This document shows positions 1-7,369 of a stretch of 64,000 bases of DNA, piece by piece. The position numbers and the translations under genes were made by a program. A model generated the notes under the pieces. It was not told where the DNA came from. It saw only the letters and a list, made by a program, of their open reading frames with translations, and did no database searches. Within the stretch, counting starts at the first letter, position 1. Each line of letters begins with the position of its first letter. This stretch comes from JAVWHP01 sp036639955. GTDB lineage: Bacteria; Bacillota_I; Bacilli_A; Erysipelotrichales; Erysipelotrichaceae. Location: assembly GCA_036639955.1 (NCBI GenBank), contig JAVWHP010000006.1, positions 1-64,000 of the forward strand, read 5' to 3'.

Positions 1-237
1 ATAATAATTTACAAAAGTTATAACAACAAACATAAAATATAGAATTTTAGTAGAAAACAATATTACTATTTCTTTTATAAATGTTAATATATTAGCTAAT
101 ATTTTTATATTTCTATTACTATACAATGAATTAGGTAATAGTTTATTGATAACTGGAACACTTTGTAAAGAATTTATTGTCGAATTAGTCTCATATGTGC
201 TTTTTAAAGAAAATGATATCTTAAGCGTTTTTATCAT
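1..237 (-). CDS. ABC transporter permease, N-terminal fragment (cut by window edge)
   Basis: A reading frame of 79 codons starts at ATG 237 and runs off the left edge without a stop. A GGAGG site lies 5 bases before the ATG, inside the end of the upstream ATPase gene, and the two genes overlap by 17 bp, which suggests translational coupling. The visible protein has a basic amphipathic start, an Asn/Ser-rich stretch and a hydrophobic segment near residues 50-75 that looks like a first membrane span. The permease call rests mainly on position after an ABC ATPase gene; the visible residues alone do not define a family. Confidence 0.55.
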   Translation of the reverse strand, partial: MIKTLKISFSLKSTYETNSTINSLQSVPVINKLLPNSLYSNRNIKILANILTFIKEIVILFSTKILYFMFVVITFVNYY

Positions 238-937
238 GTTCTTCCTCCATTAAAATATTAATGATTTTATTTTTAAATTCAGATACATTTAAATCTTCTT
301 TATTAACTTTTTCTAGTACACCATCTTTTAATAGTAATATTTCATCACATAAATCTAGTGCAAGATCCATTAAATGAGTTGATAGAATAGTTATTCTATT
401 CTGTTTTAAGGTTCTTAATAGTTTTTTCATTTCTTCAGCTACTACTACATCTAATGAGGTAAGTGGTTCATCTAATAATAGTAGATTAGGTTCAGCTATA
501 ATGTTGATGATCATTTGCATCTTATTTTTCATTCCATGTGAATAATCTTTTAATAACTTATCACGTGAGTCTTTATCAATTCTTACTATGTCAAAATATT
601 CATCTATCGTTTTTATGTTCTTTATATTACTTTCATTAATATCGATGAAGAATTTTATAAACTCTCTTCCTGTTAAGAATCCAGGTACTGTAGGAGTAGA
701 TAAAACATAACCTACATCTTCTGGTTCTATTTCTTGTCTTATGCCATCATTTTCTAAGTAAAACTCTCCATTATCAATTTTTATATCACTATTTAAACAA
801 TTAAATAATGTTGTTTTACCAGAACCATTCCTACCTAATAACCCATAAATTTTATTGGTTTCAAATTCAAAATTAATATCTTTTAGCACTTTCTTTTCTT
901 CATAGTTCTTTTTTAAGCGATTAATTATTAACTTCAT
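221..937 (-). CDS. ABC transporter ATP-binding protein
   Basis: A 238-residue nucleotide-binding domain that would power a membrane transporter from the cytoplasmic face. Visible motifs are Walker A (GRNGSGKTT), a signature-like YSHGMKNK and Walker B (LLLLDEPLTSLD) followed by the H-loop (STHLM). The degenerate signature resembles bacteriocin, antibiotic or lipid-type exporters of the CcmA group. I start it at ATG 937 because AAGGAG lies 12 bases upstream; an in-frame GTG at 958 would overlap that ribosome-binding site. The downstream partner permease overlaps its end. The substrate cannot be told from sequence. Confidence 0.88.
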   Translation of the reverse strand: MKLIINRLKKNYEEKKVLKDINFEFETNKIYGLLGRNGSGKTTLFNCLNSDIKIDNGEFYLENDGIRQEIEPEDVGYVLSTPTVPGFLTGREFIKFFIDINESNIKNIKTIDEYFDIVRIDKDSRDKLLKDYSHGMKNKMQMIINIIAEPNLLLLDEPLTSLDVVVAEEMKKLLRTLKQNRITILSTHLMDLALDLCDEILLLKDGVLEKVNKEDLNVSEFKNKIINILMEEEHDKNA

Positions 938-987
938 ATATTTACATATCTCCTTCACGAATTAACAACGTTATTATATCATATAAT

Positions 988-1019
988 AAAAAACTATAGA
1001 ATAAATTCTATAGTTTTTT
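988..1019 (-). terminator. Rho-independent terminator after the small SASP-like gene
   Basis: A perfect 14-bp stem (988-1001 with 1006-1019) with a 4-base loop. The stem ends in a run of six A/T pairs, so it can work in both directions. It ends the minus-strand transcript of the gene at 1025-1210 and isolates the ABC operon below it. Confidence 0.85.
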
Positions 1020-1024
1020 ATTAT

Positions 1025-1210
1025 TTAACATTCTTTGTTTTTATTTGTTTTATTTGTTGTGTTTGTTGTGGTTGTTTTAGTTTTAGAGCAGTAGCTATTA
1101 AGATGGTTATTCTTTTCTTCTTCTACTTCTACACCTAATTCATTACCTAATTCGAATTGGTATAGATCCTCTTCTACTTCTTCATTCATAAACTTCTTTC
1201 TTTCACTCAT
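1025..1210 (-). CDS. Small SASP-like protein with Thr/Lys/Asn-rich tail
   Basis: A 61-residue protein starting at ATG 1210, with GAGGTG 6 bases upstream; the in-frame GTG at 1219 is part of that site. The N-terminal half is acidic and contains DLYQFELGNELGVEVE, which resembles the first conserved helix of alpha/beta small acid-soluble spore proteins (in SspA, the segment ending EIASEFGVNLG). From memory, sspA lies next to thiI in Bacillus subtilis, so the position fits as well. The second SASP helix, with its conserved SVGGE region, is absent. Instead there is a low-complexity tail of Thr, Asn and Lys bounded by two cysteines. Homology to SASPs is inference from one short motif plus position. 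A modified peptide precursor is the main alternative. Confidence 0.6.
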   Translation of the reverse strand: MSERKKFMNEEVEEDLYQFELGNELGVEVEEEKNNHLNSYCSKTKTTTTNTTNKTNKNKEC

Positions 1211-1256
1211 TATTATCACCTCAGTAATAGTATGAGTAGGTTTTTAAAGTTTATTC

Positions 1257-2465
1257 TTAAAAGATATCACTATTTTCATCCATTGTTGGATAAATATTTA
1301 TTACTTCTCGTTTACTAACACATTCATCTATCATTGCTTGATAGTCCCATCTTTCTTCAAATTTTATTGCTTTATTTAAAGATGGTTTAGTTACTGGATT
1401 CTTAGGTGTAAATATAGTACAGCAGTCTTCAAATGGTTGGATACTTAATTCATAAGTATTGATTTTTTTAGCTATATCTATTATTTCTAGTTTATCTAAA
1501 CATACTACTGGTCTTAATACTGGCATATTAGTTACTTCATTAATAGTATTCATACTTTCTAATGTTTGAGAAGCTACTTGTCCAATACTTTCTCCATTTA
1601 CTAAAGCTAATGCATTTGCTTCTTTAGCTACTGCTTCTGCTATTCTATACATCATTCTTCTCATTATAGTTATAGCATAGCTTTCATCTGCATGTTTATA
1701 TATTTCTAATTGTAGTTCTGTAAAAGGTATTATATGAACTCTTATATGTCCTTGGTGTCCTGCTATTGCTTTAGCTAGATCTAATACTTTTTGTTGAGCT
1801 CTACTTGAAGTATAAGGTGGAGAAGCATAATGTATACATTCTATAGTTACTCCTCTTTTCATCATTAAATAACTAGCTACAGGAGAATCTATACCTCCTG
1901 ATAACATTACTAATGCTTTACCTCCTACTCCTACTGGATATCCTCCAGCTCCTGGATATCTTTTAGTCATAATATAAGTATCAAATTGTCTTACTTCTAT
2001 TTGAATTCTTAATTCTGGTTTCTTTACATCTACTTTCATATCTGTTTGTTTTAATATTTCATCTGCTATTCCTCGATTAATATCATCAGACATCATATAG
2101 AACATTTTATAGTTTCTTCTTGTATCCATCTTAAATGTTTTAGCATCACTATCTTTAGCTACCATTAGTGCTACTCTCATCATTTCATCATAATCACTAT
2201 TTATCTTTATAGCTAAAGAAAATGATGAGATACCAAATACTAGTTGTAGTTTACTACATATATCTGTTGGTTCTTCTCCATTTAATAGTACGTAGATTCT
2301 ATCATGAGTTCTTTCATATGTTAGTTTATCATAGCCTTTTAATGCATTTTTCATATTTTGTAATAGTTTCTTTATAAAATCTTTTTTATTCTTTCCTTTA
2401 GTTGATAATTCTCCAAATCTTACTAGTATGTGATCATATGTAATATTACTTTGTTTTATATCCAT
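1257..2465 (-). CDS. thiI: tRNA 4-thiouridine synthase ThiI
   Basis: ThiI adenylates U8 of tRNA and transfers sulfur to make 4-thiouridine; in many bacteria it also feeds sulfur to thiamine synthesis. The 402-residue protein has an N-terminal ferredoxin-like/THUMP region (about 1-165) and a PP-loop SGGIDS at residues 189-194. The C-terminal rhodanese domain of the enterobacterial enzyme is missing, as is usual in Firmicutes. I start at ATG 2465 (GGAG 7 bases upstream); the TTG at 2471 is less likely. It overlaps the end of the cysteine desulfurase gene, its expected sulfur donor, by 20 bp, so the two are almost certainly co-translated. Confidence 0.95.
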   Translation of the reverse strand: MDIKQSNITYDHILVRFGELSTKGKNKKDFIKKLLQNMKNALKGYDKLTYERTHDRIYVLLNGEEPTDICSKLQLVFGISSFSLAIKINSDYDEMMRVALMVAKDSDAKTFKMDTRRNYKMFYMMSDDINRGIADEILKQTDMKVDVKKPELRIQIEVRQFDTYIMTKRYPGAGGYPVGVGGKALVMLSGGIDSPVASYLMMKRGVTIECIHYASPPYTSSRAQQKVLDLAKAIAGHQGHIRVHIIPFTELQLEIYKHADESYAITIMRRMMYRIAEAVAKEANALALVNGESIGQVASQTLESMNTINEVTNMPVLRPVVCLDKLEIIDIAKKINTYELSIQPFEDCCTIFTPKNPVTKPSLNKAIKFEERWDYQAMIDECVSKREVINIYPTMDENSDIF

Positions 2466-3576
2466 AAACAATCTCCTTTATAGTAGCTATATAGCTATCT
2501 ATTTCTTCTTTAGTTACTAAGTGTGATATACTGCATCTTATTGCATTTAAAGCTCTTTGTTCGCTTAATCCCATTGCTAATATAATTCTAGATGGTTCTT
2601 TAGTTCTTGAACTACAAGTGCTTTGTGCACTACAAGCATAGCCTTTATTATTTAATGAATTCATAAATATTTCACTACTTATATAATCACAGGAATAATT
2701 AATTATATAAGGTGATCCATCTTTATCACTATTAATTTTAATTTCTTTTATCTTTTCTATTTCATTATATAAATAATCATGTAGTTCTTTTACATACTTA
2801 TAGTGTTCTTTCATATCTTCTAATGCTAATCTTAATGTTTTAGCTAATACTATATTAGTACATGCATTAGAGGTTCCTCCTCTTAATCCATATTCTTGTT
2901 GTCCTCCATTAATTATTGGCATTAATTCTATAATATTCTTTTTATATAGTATTCCACTTCCTTTTAGCCCATATATCTTATGGGCTGAAAAGCTTGCCAT
3001 ATCTATATAACTTAAATCTATTTCTATCTTTCCTAGCATTTGTACTGCATCCATATGTACTACTGCTCTACTATTATTATGTACATATTCTGCTATCTCT
3101 TTTATAGGTTGTATTGCTCCACTTTCATTATTTATTCCCATAACACTTACTAATATAGTATCTTCTCTTAAGTATTTCTTTAATTCTTCTACTTCTACTT
3201 GTCCTTTACTATTAGTATTTAATAGTGTTATTTCATATCCAAATTCTTCTTTTAGTTGTTTTAACGCATTAAATATACTAGAGTGTTCTACCCTAGTACT
3301 TATAATGTGTTTACCTCTTTTTTTATTTTTAAATGCATATCCTTTTATTGCTAAATTATTTGCTTCACTTGCTCCAGATGTAAATATAATTTCTTCACTT
3401 TTAACTTTAAGTAATTTACTTATACTTTCTCTGCTTTGTTTTTGTAGCATTTCTACTTTCATTCCTAGATCATGCATTGAATCTGCATTAGCATAGTATT
3501 CTTTTAATAATCTAGTATATGTTTCTAATACTTTTTCATTTAATGGTGTTGTTGATGCATAATCTAAATATATCAT
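2446..3576 (-). CDS. Cysteine desulfurase (NifS/IscS family, ThiI partner)
   Basis: A PLP enzyme that takes sulfur from cysteine and passes it as a persulfide to an acceptor. The 376-residue protein has the substrate-loop start DYASTTPL, the PLP lysine at about K200 (SAHKIYG) and a mobile cysteine loop with C315 and C321 (ACSAQSTCSS). It corresponds to the B. subtilis NifZ-type desulfurase dedicated to ThiI, judged by its position between ezrA and thiI. Its ATG overlaps the ezrA stop as ATGA, a translational coupling signal; AGGAG lies just 3 bases upstream. Confidence 0.93.
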   Translation of the reverse strand: MIYLDYASTTPLNEKVLETYTRLLKEYYANADSMHDLGMKVEMLQKQSRESISKLLKVKSEEIIFTSGASEANNLAIKGYAFKNKKRGKHIISTRVEHSSIFNALKQLKEEFGYEITLLNTNSKGQVEVEELKKYLREDTILVSVMGINNESGAIQPIKEIAEYVHNNSRAVVHMDAVQMLGKIEIDLSYIDMASFSAHKIYGLKGSGILYKKNIIELMPIINGGQQEYGLRGGTSNACTNIVLAKTLRLALEDMKEHYKYVKELHDYLYNEIEKIKEIKINSDKDGSPYIINYSCDYISSEIFMNSLNNKGYACSAQSTCSSRTKEPSRIILAMGLSEQRALNAIRCSISHLVTKEEIDSYIATIKEIVYGYKTK

Positions 3577-5342
3577 ATACTCCTGCTTTCATTCTTTTCG
3601 TTATTTAATATTCCTGGATTTTCTTTTATTAAGTTTTCATATGATCCTGGGTGTAATTTTTCTATTGCTTGTATTGCTATCTTTAATGATTTAGTGTATT
3701 GTCCATTTCTAAAGCATAGTTCAGCTCTTGTTAGTTCTGAATCTATTTCACTATAGCTTGATCTGTATCTATTTCCAAATACTATAGTGTTTTCTACCAT
3801 GTTAGCCATTCCTACTAAATTATTTACATTATTATATAGCGTATATATATAATCTATTGCTGTTCTTATTTTTTCATTTAGTGTTTTTACTTCTAATGGT
3901 GTTATGTTTAATAGTGTCTTAATATCATGTATATATAAATTAGCTACATTTATATCTTCATCATATTTAACGTCTACTGATGGTAATCTAAATTTAACTA
4001 TTTTTACTTTTATCTCATTTACGATTAATTGTAGTTTTACTAATTGTTTCTTAGCTCTATCTTCATCACTACATGCATTAGCTAGTTTATCACTCATTGT
4101 TGCTACTTTAGTCATTAGTTCTGCTTCATCACTTGCTAGTTCTTTATAGGCAATAACTATTGTTGTATAAGGTACTGTAGCACTCATTATAGTTTGTTCT
4201 AGTTTTCTTTTATCACTGTTTAATTGGTCTAACTCAGTGTCTGTAATTGTTAACTTTTGATTCCAATCTTCAAATCCAAATCTTTCACATACTCTTAGAT
4301 ATGTTTTTTTATTTTCTTCTATTTTCTTATTTACTTCTTTTATTTTTTCATATAGTTGTTCTGTATTACTACTTACTTCTTCAAATGCTTTTTCTTCTGC
4401 TGATATTTGTGTATGTAATTGTGATAGTCTAACTTCGCAATTGTTTAAATCTTCTTCTACATTGTCTAATATCCCAGTTCTTAATTTATTTAAATCTTCT
4501 TTAAGCATATCTGTTATTACTTCTAAGTTCTTTTCTACTTCTACGTGTTGTAGATATACTCCTTTATTTTTAAATTGAGCATATTCGAATCCTACTTCAT
4601 CTATAGTTCTTGGTAATACTCCTTTTGCTTTTTCATATAACTCTGGTAATGCACTTACTAATATATTTAATTCTGTTAATTTATTACTTATTTCTATTTG
4701 TTGATCTGCCGCTTTATTAAACTCACTTGCAAACATCCATTCTTCAAATAATGAAAACATCTTTTCTATTCCTGTAATACTTGCTTCTAAGTATTCATCA
4801 CTTTGTTGGTATGTAGCCATTTTTTCATGTATTTCTCTTTTGAGGTTTCTAAAGCTTTCTTTTAAAAGATTTATTTGTTCTCTTTGTTGATTTTCTTGTT
4901 CTAATACTTTTTCTAAGAATAAGTTTAGTTTATTAACATTTAGTTCGCATTTATCTATGCTTTCTGCTAGTGTCTCTAATAGTTGATTTGCTGCTTTTGC
5001 TTTTCTTTCATACAATAGATCATCTATTTCAGCTAGTTCTACACTACATTCTTTAAGTTCTTCTTGAGCTGCATCAAAATCATTTTTACATTGTTCTACT
5101 TGTGCTTGAACATCTACATTTACTCTTGATAACGCTACTGCTTTATTAAATTTAAATGCTAAAGGTATTCCTTTAACTCCATTATATCTTAATTCTAATT
5201 CTACTAGTTCTTTTCTTGCTTTTTTTACTTTCATCATGTGCATAGCAAAAGTAATTCCTATTATGATTCCTATTACTACAAATATGATTATAACTTTATC
5301 TAATGGAACGTTATTTTTTAGTTCATTTATAATGTTTTCCAT
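3573..5342 (-). CDS. ezrA: Septation ring formation regulator EzrA
   Basis: A membrane-anchored negative regulator of FtsZ ring assembly found in low-GC Gram-positives. The 589-residue protein has one N-terminal membrane span (about residues 18-37) and then a long Glu/Lys/Leu-rich coiled-coil region, with the family's size and architecture (about 560-575 residues in Bacillus). The start has GAGGTG 5 bases upstream. It is the first gene of an ezrA-nifS-thiI-small gene transcription unit, divergent from rpsD, an arrangement close to that of B. subtilis. Sequence divergence is high in this family, so context carries much of the weight. Confidence 0.88.
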   Translation of the reverse strand: MENIINELKNNVPLDKVIIIFVVIGIIIGITFAMHMMKVKKARKELVELELRYNGVKGIPLAFKFNKAVALSRVNVDVQAQVEQCKNDFDAAQEELKECSVELAEIDDLLYERKAKAANQLLETLAESIDKCELNVNKLNLFLEKVLEQENQQREQINLLKESFRNLKREIHEKMATYQQSDEYLEASITGIEKMFSLFEEWMFASEFNKAADQQIEISNKLTELNILVSALPELYEKAKGVLPRTIDEVGFEYAQFKNKGVYLQHVEVEKNLEVITDMLKEDLNKLRTGILDNVEEDLNNCEVRLSQLHTQISAEEKAFEEVSSNTEQLYEKIKEVNKKIEENKKTYLRVCERFGFEDWNQKLTITDTELDQLNSDKRKLEQTIMSATVPYTTIVIAYKELASDEAELMTKVATMSDKLANACSDEDRAKKQLVKLQLIVNEIKVKIVKFRLPSVDVKYDEDINVANLYIHDIKTLLNITPLEVKTLNEKIRTAIDYIYTLYNNVNNLVGMANMVENTIVFGNRYRSSYSEIDSELTRAELCFRNGQYTKSLKIAIQAIEKLHPGSYENLIKENPGILNNEKNESRSI

Positions 5343-5363
5343 ACTGACACCTCACTTGTTATT

Positions 5364-5392
5364 ATTGTAACATATTTTACTGCATTTTTTCA
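5364..5392 (-). promoter_or_regulatory. Possible ezrA promoter (extended -10)
   Basis: On the minus strand TACAAT (5369-5364) is preceded by TG one base upstream, an extended -10. The -35 at 17-bp spacing is poor (TGAAAA). It lies back-to-back with the rpsD promoter. Confidence 0.4.
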
Positions 5393-5399
5393 TATTAAT

Positions 5400-5428
5400 T
5401 TGACTTTTATTAGTTATTTTGTTATAGT
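5400..5428 (+). promoter_or_regulatory. Sigma-A promoter of rpsD
   Basis: TTGACT at 5400-5405 and TATAGT at 5423-5428 are separated by exactly 17 bp. Transcription should start near 5435, giving a leader of about 178 bases before rpsD. Confidence 0.85.
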
Positions 5429-5434
5429 AGACTA

Positions 5435-5612
5435 GCGTCAAAATGATGGCAGCTTATGAAGTCATTCAATTAGCGTTAATAACGAATTTATTCGGGGTAT
5501 CTAGTAGCTTGCTGCAATAAGTGAAGGTATCGTATGTATTAACACACTGGATGAAGATTCATACCTGTTGTTGTAACGCTTTTTAAGCCATCAACAATAA
5601 AGGAGTGATATT
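5435..5612 (+). promoter_or_regulatory. Structured rpsD leader, candidate S4 autoregulatory site
   Basis: The 178-base untranslated leader has several complementary segments: GATGGC (5445-5450) with GCCATC (5587-5592) next to the ribosome-binding site; GCAGC (5449-5453) with GCTGC (5511-5515); AACGCT (5575-5580) with either AGCGT at 5434 or AGCGTT at 5472; and GGTAT (5526) with ATACC (5561). The AGCGT/ACGCT and GATGGC/GCCATC pairs interleave, so a pseudoknot is possible. Ribosomal protein S4 represses its own mRNA in B. subtilis through the rpsD leader, which makes this the likely role here. No hairpin followed by a U-run is seen before rpsD, so control would probably be at translation. Confidence 0.65.
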
Positions 5613-6215
5613 ATGGCAAGAATTAATGGACCAGTTTGGAAAGTTTCTCGTCGTTTAGGTTTCTCAACATTAGAAACTGGAGAAGAACTTTTAAAACGTC
5701 AGTATGCACCAGGTCAACACGGACCTACAAGAAGAGTTAAATTAACTAACTATGGTTTACAGTTAAGAGAAAAACAACGTATTAGATTTATGTATGGTAT
5801 TAACGAACGTCAATTTTACAACACTTTTATCAAAGCTAGTAAGATGAAAGGTGTTAAGGGTGATAACTTCTTATGTTTATTAGAATCACGCTTAGACAAC
5901 GTAGTTTACCGTATGGGATTATCTAGAACACGTCGTGGAGCTCGTCAATTAGTTAACCACGGTCATATCTTAGTAAATGGTAAAAAAGTAGATATTCCTT
6001 CTTACACTTGTAAGATTGGTACTACTATTGAAGTTAAAGAAAAAGCTAAGAGCTTAGCATGTATTGCTGATGCACTTGATGCTAACGTAACTTTACCAGC
6101 TTACGTAACATTCGATAAGGATGCTAAGAAGGGTACTTATGTACGTCTTCCAGAACGTAGCGAACTTAACCAAGAAGTAAACGAACTATTAGTAGTAGAA
6201 TTCTACAACAGATAG
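5613..6215 (+). CDS. rpsD: 30S ribosomal protein S4
   Basis: A primary 16S rRNA-binding protein that starts small-subunit assembly and contributes to decoding accuracy. It is 200 residues, the normal Firmicutes length. Residues 1-90 form the basic N-terminal domain, then follows the S4 RNA-binding fold with SRLDNVVYRMG and the conserved RQLVNHGHILVNGKKVDIPSY. AGGAG lies 7 bases before the ATG. It is monocistronic, with a strong promoter, a structured leader and a terminator, and it has fewer AT-rich codons than its neighbours, as expected for a highly expressed gene. Confidence 0.98.
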   Translation: MARINGPVWKVSRRLGFSTLETGEELLKRQYAPGQHGPTRRVKLTNYGLQLREKQRIRFMYGINERQFYNTFIKASKMKGVKGDNFLCLLESRLDNVVYRMGLSRTRRGARQLVNHGHILVNGKKVDIPSYTCKIGTTIEVKEKAKSLACIADALDANVTLPAYVTFDKDAKKGTYVRLPERSELNQEVNELLVVEFYNR

Positions 6216-6230
6216 TAACTATATTTCCAC

Positions 6231-6259
6231 AAAAAGTACTGACCTAGTCAGTACTTTTT
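6231..6259 (+). terminator. rpsD terminator
   Basis: A 12-bp stem (6231-6242 with 6248-6259) begins with five A and ends with five T, 16 bases after the rpsD stop. Confidence 0.9.
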
Positions 6260-6263
6260 ATTA

Positions 6264-6291
6264 TATACAAAAGGATTAGCTTCGCTAATCC
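6264..6291 (-). terminator. Terminator of the acyltransferase gene
   Basis: On the minus strand an 8-bp stem (6291-6284 with 6280-6273) with a GAA loop is followed by TTTTG. It sits 15 bases beyond the stop at 6306. Confidence 0.75.
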
Positions 6292-6305
6292 CTCCTTATT
6301 GTTTA

Positions 6306-7325
6306 TTATTTAATCTCTATCCTCTTTACTACTAAACTACTTACATATCCTGCTATCGCACTTATCACTAGCACTAACATTGGTGCTACCAATAAATACC
6401 CACCAACATTTATAAAGAACTCATCTTTAAATATATCTAATCCATAAACCATTTTATCTATAACTGATGAATACAATAACATATATAATGTTAATGGACT
6501 TACCACTATAATTATTTTTCTAATTATAGTATTTTTAATATCTATATCTTTTAGCATTATAAATACTACACAACATAATATTATACTAAATAAATTTTCA
6601 TTATTATTTAAAAACCATAAATCCTTCCCTTTCATATATCCTATATAACTTAATATATTCATAGCTATTAAACTAATAGTACCTAATATTAAGCATTGTT
6701 TCTTTTTCAATTGAATAAAGTTTAGTTTAATTCCCGCCCCTATAATATAGAATATAAGTGGATAAGTGTGGCCCCACCAGTTTGGTAAAACATTAAAGGG
6801 GACAAATAGTCTTGATAGACTATTTAATGTATAGGGTAAGCTAATACATAATAATAGTACTATTACTAATACATAGTATTCTTTCTTATTAATCTTATTT
6901 AATATAATATTTAAGAAAGGTATTATAAGATATAATCCTATAAACATATTAATATACCATGAATATCCAGTAACGCTAAAATTAGTTATACTTAATATAG
7001 CAGTTATTATCGACATATTTTCACCATAATAGAAGTGTCTAAATATTATGATCGTTACACAAGCTAATAAATATACTATAAGTATATTTATTAGCTTCAT
7101 ATAATATTCTTTAGTTATTTCTTTTTTACATTGAAGATAACCAGTTACCATTAAAAATAGTGGTACTGCTAGTAGTATAAAATACCTTAATGTATTATAG
7201 ATAAAAGCTCCTATATTATTTAATGGCATTGCATAAAAGTTATTACTTGATAAATAATGTATACAAAATACTAGATATATTGCTAGTACTTTTATAATGT
7301 CTATTCCTAAAACACGTTTTTTCAT
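6306..7325 (-). CDS. Membrane acyltransferase, acyltransferase-3 family
   Basis: A 339-residue integral membrane protein with about ten hydrophobic spans. It opens with KKRVLGIDIIKVLAIYLVFCIHYL; the IDIIK...CIHY pattern, with an early His, is typical of acyltransferase-3 (WecH/OafA-like) proteins that O-acylate cell-surface polysaccharides or other envelope components. AGAGGTAA lies upstream of ATG 7325. It has its own terminator and no partner gene. The acceptor substrate is not predictable. An unusual 17-bp perfect hairpin lies inside the coding sequence at 7061-7097. Confidence 0.82.
   Translation of the reverse strand: MKKRVLGIDIIKVLAIYLVFCIHYLSSNNFYAMPLNNIGAFIYNTLRYFILLAVPLFLMVTGYLQCKKEITKEYYMKLINILIVYLLACVTIIIFRHFYYGENMSIITAILSITNFSVTGYSWYINMFIGLYLIIPFLNIILNKINKKEYYVLVIVLLLCISLPYTLNSLSRLFVPFNVLPNWWGHTYPLIFYIIGAGIKLNFIQLKKKQCLILGTISLIAMNILSYIGYMKGKDLWFLNNNENLFSIILCCVVFIMLKDIDIKNTIIRKIIIVVSPLTLYMLLYSSVIDKMVYGLDIFKDEFFINVGGYLLVAPMLVLVISAIAGYVSSLVVKRIEIK
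7061..7097. repeat. 17-bp perfect inverted repeat inside the acyltransferase gene
   Basis: Arms 7061-7077 (AAGCTAATAAATATACT) and 7081-7097 are exact reverse complements with a 3-base loop. It lies within coding sequence for a membrane segment, not at a gene end, and has no U-run role. Confidence 0.9.
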
Positions 7326-7369
7326 ATAATTACCTCTTTATTTACTTACTTATTTTACCATACTTTTAG

